Assembly: GCA_024449915.1 (NCBI GenBank)
Contig: JAMZAV010000108.1
Span: 434,001-498,000 of the forward strand
DNA length: 64,000 nucleotides
Reading direction: 5' to 3'
Source: Sweltsa coloradensis
Taxonomy: Eukaryota; Arthropoda; Insecta; Plecoptera; Chloroperlidae
The notes below the pieces were generated by a model. It saw nothing but the letters and a program-made list of their open reading frames with translations. It had not been told where the DNA came from and did not search any database. Within the stretch, counting starts at the first letter, position 1. Each line of letters opens with the position of its first letter. Made by a program: the position numbers and the translations under genes. Shown here piece after piece: positions 59,501 to 64,000 of this stretch.

Positions 59501-60248
59501 TAAAAAACGTTCGCAATGCAGCATTATAACATTACATGTTGGGTTTATTTAGTAAACAAAATTGTTAATATATCACATGCATTTGAATGTGCTATAAGTA
59601 TACATTATGCAGTCATGCAGCTCATGCTGAAACGTTATCAAGGTCAAAAAAAGGACGAAAAAGGTCACAGGTCAACATGGTATGTTGAAATTTATTTAAT
59701 ATTATTCTACTTCATCTAAGCTTTAAATAGAGTGGTCACACGACTATGTTTAACAATTTTTCAAATAGCTCATAACTCAGATCATTATGTCAACAGGTCA
59801 TTATGACCAAATTAGGGGTAGCTCGTCATATTTTAAACACCATTATTTTGTTTGAAGATTTTGGGAAGTACTTTAACGTAGAAGTCCAACATTACACCAA
59901 GGGTGTCATCAATAAAAATTAAAATCGAAATGTTCAACCCCCAAAATTAGAACCCCTATCATCCCTTAACTATGAAGAAATCCGAAGTTCCCCGTTGCCA
60001 GTATGTTTAGCCTAATGTTACCCCTATTTAGTAAAAATTTCAAGTTTCTATCACCAAACACCGACTTGTTTTGCTAAAAACAACCCTTCAAACCAGCAGG
60101 GGTAGGCAACATGCGATAACGGGTCCCTGCACGGGATATCACGATGGCTCCACCTCAAAATAAGTAGGGTATGGTCCCTAGAACACGTGTGCCAAGTGCC
60201 TTGCTTGTATCAAAAAATGCAAGGTAAAGTCTCTTAACATCCGGACTA
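56553..60248. mobile_element. DNA element with ~0.9-kb terminal inverted repeats
   Basis: The left arm (56553-57452) and right arm (59364-60248) are close inverted copies. Both start TAGTCCGGATGTTAA and pass through TGCATTTTTTGATACAAGCA, GTGATATCCCGTGCAGGGAC and CATAATGACCTGTTGACATA. Each arm contains GCGAACG(C/T)TTTTTACTGTCG then CGTTGATGGATGAGC, the motif of families A-B. The flanking bases AAA on both sides could be a 3-bp target duplication. The ~1.9-kb centre carries a broken PIN/CXC-type gene. Arm similarity is high but both arms show indels. Confidence 0.85.
58010..59250 (+). pseudogene. Broken PIN-like/CXC-domain protein of the transposon-associated type
   Basis: Pieces in shifting frames follow the order of a protein family I recognise from many invertebrate genomes. 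DYVESVFFPEFLKK then DIIWDKYDP (58110-58190) and TKIPKGWPNFLRDSGNKEVL (58225-58290) are the N-terminal PIN/FEN-like part. CNHKQGDTLI (about 58400) follows, then ASGTGRNHQYVEAHHVAAYL (58500-58560), LPMFHAFSG and SSFRDGYGKKSAFDAWRSFP (58640-58740). PPTKDALVQHIRRSINQGVH and PWPSEWGWNMTADGWVPVW (58955-59118) come next. Last is CGCKKGCGGSCKCLK (about 59148-59192), a tesmin-like CXC cysteine motif. Stops and frameshifts separate them. An isolated CTTCRCKNT near 58020 may be another part. The molecular role is not established; nuclease-like folds are inferred from family resemblance. Confidence 0.7.
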
Positions 60249-61914
60249 AAAGGGGGAAATTAGTATAAAAAAAAATATTCGACGTTTCGAGTTATAAAGT
60301 TACGATAACGGTGGACCTTAAATGTCTTCCTTTGAAAATATACTCAATAATATTATCATCGGACTTTAAGGTATTCTAAATGATCAAAGTATAGAAAATT
60401 ACCGAAAAGAAAAATATATATGGGATTGCTATAAACCCCAGTGCGGAACGAAAAATGCAATTACACTCTCCATGGTCAAAGAAAGTTTATATAAAACGTT
60501 ATCTAGGGTATATTTCTGATACCGGAAATCAAAGAAAAACTCGAACGTCGTTTCTACTTCCGTTTCAGACAGGAGGTAAATCCCAGCGCCATGTAGATAT
60601 ACGGAAATTGTTTGCTACTATAGAAGGCGCTGCTCTGCTCCTCTGCTCCATACGATTCAAAGGTCCAATATCGAACCTTTCATCGAATTGTTTGGATATT
60701 TTGAGGCTGGATTCAGGAATAGTGAGTTTCATTAAGTTAAGTACGGATATTTTCCAACTGGAGCGCTGCGAGTGGATTTCATTGAAGGTCAGTTTGAATG
60801 TGTACATCTATGTTTGATCCTCGCTCACAAGCAGAAAGTTATTGGTTGTACATTCTACAACCAGCTGACCAAGGTTAAGTATGTTAGTGTATGACAGTCA
60901 TTCGTTGAAAATTCAGTTGGATGTCTTTAAAGTCAATACATTTTTAAACTTCTCAAAAGATACAAATAAACAATAAATTTATAAGAGTAACTGATAAATA
61001 ATATTTCCAGTAAATGAAATGTGAGCAGGTAAAAAAATTTTGTTTGCAAATTTAAGTTTAATTTGAATTCAAGTAAAAGTAAAGCATAAATACTGTGCAA
61101 ATTAAAGTAAATTCAGTTGTTACAAATTTACTTTTTAAAATGCGAGGAAACATTAATTATAAATAAATAAATTTTTATTATTATTATTTGAAAGTATGTA
61201 ATCGTCAGGCTAGACACAAAATAATGCTACATTCCTGGAATGCATTTAAGTATGTTTTATTTATATAACGTCAATTTTTTCGACAACATGTTTTGTGTTG
61301 ATATTGTTGAACCCTTGATAAATTCCACACCTGTTTACATGAAAGTACGACGCACATAGAGAACTGACTTTAAGGTATCTGCTTGTCGAAACTTTGCGAG
61401 TGGTTACGCAGCAATCTCGCCAGACTGAACCCATTAAACCCACCGATACCACAACGAAGACTCTCATGCTGCAGTACGAGCGCGTGATAAAAATTCCAAT
61501 ATACAGACTGCATATGAAAACCTCGAAGATATTTCCCTATATAAAGGTTAAGAAAAAAGGTGTAGGGCGCACCTCAAAATAAACCAAAATAATATACACT
61601 AAACGTAAGGAATCGCGCTTTCATTTTTCTCGCTTTGCTGACTGAAAGATTTTTATTTTAACTTTCTTAAACATAAAACCTATTGTCAGAGACACAATGG
61701 ACAAACATGATCTCTGTACATGTGGTGTATTTTCAATTCAGTATCTATTATTTTATAAATACCAAACAAAGTAAGATTCAGCTCACAAAAAGATAATTAC
61801 AATAATAGCTTGTTCTTTGTTCAATGTGCGTAGATATGACCTGCAACAAAATGTTGAATTTCTTGTTTACAGACATAACAATAACACAGATCATTAGTCG
61901 CTTTAAATATAGAA
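60249..61914. other. No gene seen
   Basis: AT-rich spacer. A 120-codon plus-strand ORF at 60455-60817 begins with ATG and lies in slightly GC-richer sequence, but shows no known motif. Confidence 0.5.
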
Positions 61915-61934
61915 TTTTGGTGGAGGTGCCGGGT
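61915..61934 (+). repeat. Solo TTTTGGTGGAGGTGCCGGGT motif
   Basis: Exact copy of the shared 20-bp end motif, 130 bp before a family A element. No partner end is visible. Confidence 0.7.
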
Positions 61935-62065
61935 CAGTCATAGTTATCATTGATGCATATTATAAATAATCTAGACCAGCTGTTATATTGTGGAATTTAT
62001 GTTAAGTTAATTTAGGAAAAACAATTAAAAACAAAAATGTTATTCTGTTTGTACCTGATTATACA

Positions 62066-62805
62066 ACTAGGAAAACGCTTAAGTCCCGCCGCGTTGTTGG
62101 ATGAGCGTAATTGGTGCATTGAGCTGCCATGTGTTATGCGGATTTTCTGTTGTTCTGTGGAAAAATCATTACTAAGTTGATTTTTTTTAAATTAAATTAA
62201 ATTAAATAAAAAAAACTTTAATTTTTTTTTAAATTAATTGTAATTGTTAAAAAAAGAAAAAAATCGTAAAATTGCGATTTTTATAAGAAATAATTTCTCG
62301 ATTGCGCTCAAATTTAACACTTATCTATTAATTCATAAAATAAGGGTTCTGTGAAAAAATCATTACAATCGGATAAAGCATGAAGGTGTTATAAGTCAAA
62401 AAATTGTTAAAAAAAAAGAAAAAACCCGTAAAATTTCGATTTTTATGATAAATATTTTTTCAATTGCGCTCAAATTTTACACGAATATCTTAATTCATAA
62501 AATTATGGTTCTGTGAAAAAATCATTAAAATCAGATAAAGCATGTAGGAAGTCGAAGAAATTTAAAAAAAAAAATAAAAAAATCGTAAAATTGCGATTTT
62601 CATGAGAAATATTTTTCCGATTGCGCTCAAAAACGTGGCAGTTCTAAGTTCAGAGATTTCGAAGGCCTCCAGAAAATTTCATATCAATTGGAGTATCGGT
62701 TTAGCCGGAATCGTGTGGACAAACAGACAAAAATACAGAAAAAAAAAACATTCCGGATTTTTTTCTCCAGTGTAGTGAAATGGAATCTTCGCTACGCTCA
62801 TCCAA
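62066..62805 (-). mobile_element. Family A hairpin-ended repeat, copy 3 (inverted)
   Basis: 740 bp. The left end has ACTAGGAAAACGCTTAAGTC, CCGCCGCGTTGTTGGATGAG. The right end has TCTTCGCTACGCTCATCCAA. Interior units with GTTCTGTGAAAAAATCATTA are repeated. It aligns with the copies at 2109 and 3453 over its whole length. Confidence 0.75.
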
Positions 62806-64000
62806 CAACAACATTTTGATCATTTTGTGCAACCAATAATGTCCATCACACGCAGTTGAAAATATTTATAAATATGACTAAATTGAAACCCGTATAGCTA
62901 CTGACTACAACAATGGATAGTTTTAACTCAATTACTGATACACTTGGAAACGACAAGATTGTAAAATGTGCTTATGTTCCGGGTTCGCTTACCAACGATA
63001 CCATTAAGCCCCAAAACTAGATCGTTCTGTTATATTTATCAACGTTTTTAGATCTTGGATTTTCTACTATTTGTATAAATTTCTGCATAATAAATATTGA
63101 CATCCTAGGCTTTCAGTTATTTCAATTTCCACCACTTCTCCAACCCTGTCTTTAAGTTTTTTAAGTGGTTTAGTGGTCATATAAAACAACTACGTATCAA
63201 AGTAATCGAACCCTAGACTTTCTGTAACTCACGCAGTCCTAAGAAACTAGGCAAAATTGTCACGAAAAGTGCTTTTAAATCACCAAACCTACATATTATA
63301 ATATTGTCCATCCCTGTTTTTTTTATTAATTAATATAAAACATCCTAAAACAGTATAAAATATAGCTAGACTACGAAGTAAATATAAATAAATAAATTCG
63401 TATTTAGAGTCTACCCACTCAAGCGCTCATACGTTTATTTAAAAACTAGAATCATTAGAAAAATTTTAAACTAGCCAGTAAAGGCACAAAATAATTTTAA
63501 AATCAAACAATCTAAAACTTTATTTTAGTCAATTCAGGAATGTATGTTGAATTGAATTAGTATAATACGACTCGAAACAATATGAAAGAGATGTGGTTCT
63601 AGACTTTGTACTATACATAAACGCTGGCGTCAGTGAGAATGAATACTAGCCAGTAGGCACAAAATAATTTTAAAATCACAGTTCTCACTTTGCTGAAACA
63701 AATCAACTAAATATACAAGAAATAAAATGCAGCATTTCAAACCTCGTTCCACTGAAGTGAAAAACCCACAAACTAGCCTTCCATTGTTCTGCGCAATTCT
63801 TCCACTGTTCTATCAGGCTCACATATACACGAGAAGGTAATTTATTAAGCAAACAACAGCCATACACAGTCCACATACAGCGCAGACGATAACAGCTAGT
63901 GTAACGTAACACGAAATGAATTTCCAGATGGAAATTTGATAAAAGTGAAAAAAGGATGGAAAAGATGGGTCTGACAAAGAAGAATAAATTAAAACAGTAC
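62806..64000. other. No gene; SINE scraps
   Basis: AT-rich. AGTAATCGAACCCTAGACTT at 63200-63220 is an inverted B-box-like scrap of a tRNA-derived repeat. TTCGTATTTAGAGTCTACCC at 63400-63419 is a type 1 SINE tail in minus orientation. A short phrase CTAGCCAGTA(A)GGCACAAAATAATTTTAAAATCA occurs twice (63473 and 63648). Confidence 0.5.

Noticed and set aside
60455..60817. 120-codon ORF with ATG
   Set aside because: No recognisable domain, repeat or codon signal; kept only as a note in the spacer entry.

Overview
The window is AT-rich nuclear DNA from an animal, most likely an invertebrate. It has long non-coding stretches, microsatellites, tRNA-derived SINE-like repeats, LINEs, an LTR retrotransposon and many terminal-inverted-repeat elements. 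There are no bacterial-style operons. I found no intact host protein-coding gene with recognisable homology. The longest readable ORFs belong to mobile elements, so this looks like a gene-poor intergenic or intronic region. The species cannot be fixed from the sequence alone.

Layout. 1-4.6 kb: a weak promoter-like patch near 1.4 kb, a foldback palindrome, two copies of a hairpin-ended repeat (family A), and a LINE 3' tail. 4.6-9.4 kb: a decayed non-LTR retrotransposon on the minus strand. Its ORF1 combines a PHD finger, a coiled coil and a degenerate SGNH-esterase-like part; its ORF2 has an APE endonuclease and an RTE-like reverse transcriptase. 9.5-21.7 kb: small repeats, including four families of tRNA-related or GGTGGAGGTGCCGGG-ended elements, a copy of a GC-rich Asp-rich repeat, the C-terminal remnant of a second LINE, and a canonical RFX X-box palindrome. 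22.0-28.8 kb: a complete LTR element in minus orientation, with 1.6 and 1.5 kb LTRs and one gag-like ORF of 445 codons but no pol. 28.8-54.5 kb: sparse, with a 554-bp inverted-repeat element, a tRNA-like sequence framed by 25-bp inverted arms at 36.0 kb, a foldback MITE at 37.5 kb, SINEs at 42.0 and 47.0 kb, and a CA microsatellite. 54.5-64 kb: two short ACTAGGG-ended MITEs around a LINE tail, then a 3.7-kb element with ~0.9-kb terminal inverted repeats. Its centre holds a broken gene for a PIN-like/CXC-domain protein of the kind linked to invertebrate mobile elements. A third family A copy follows.

How it fits together. Several unrelated-looking repeats share ends. Families A, B and C, and the inner part of the long-TIR element, share an AACGC...GCGTT mini-hairpin next to GGATGAGC or a close variant, often ending in CTAGT. 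A second 20-bp end motif, TTTTGGTGGAGGTGCCGGGT, recurs in at least four element types. These shared ends are the main unexplained signal. All homology statements rest on motif recognition by eye; no database search was possible.
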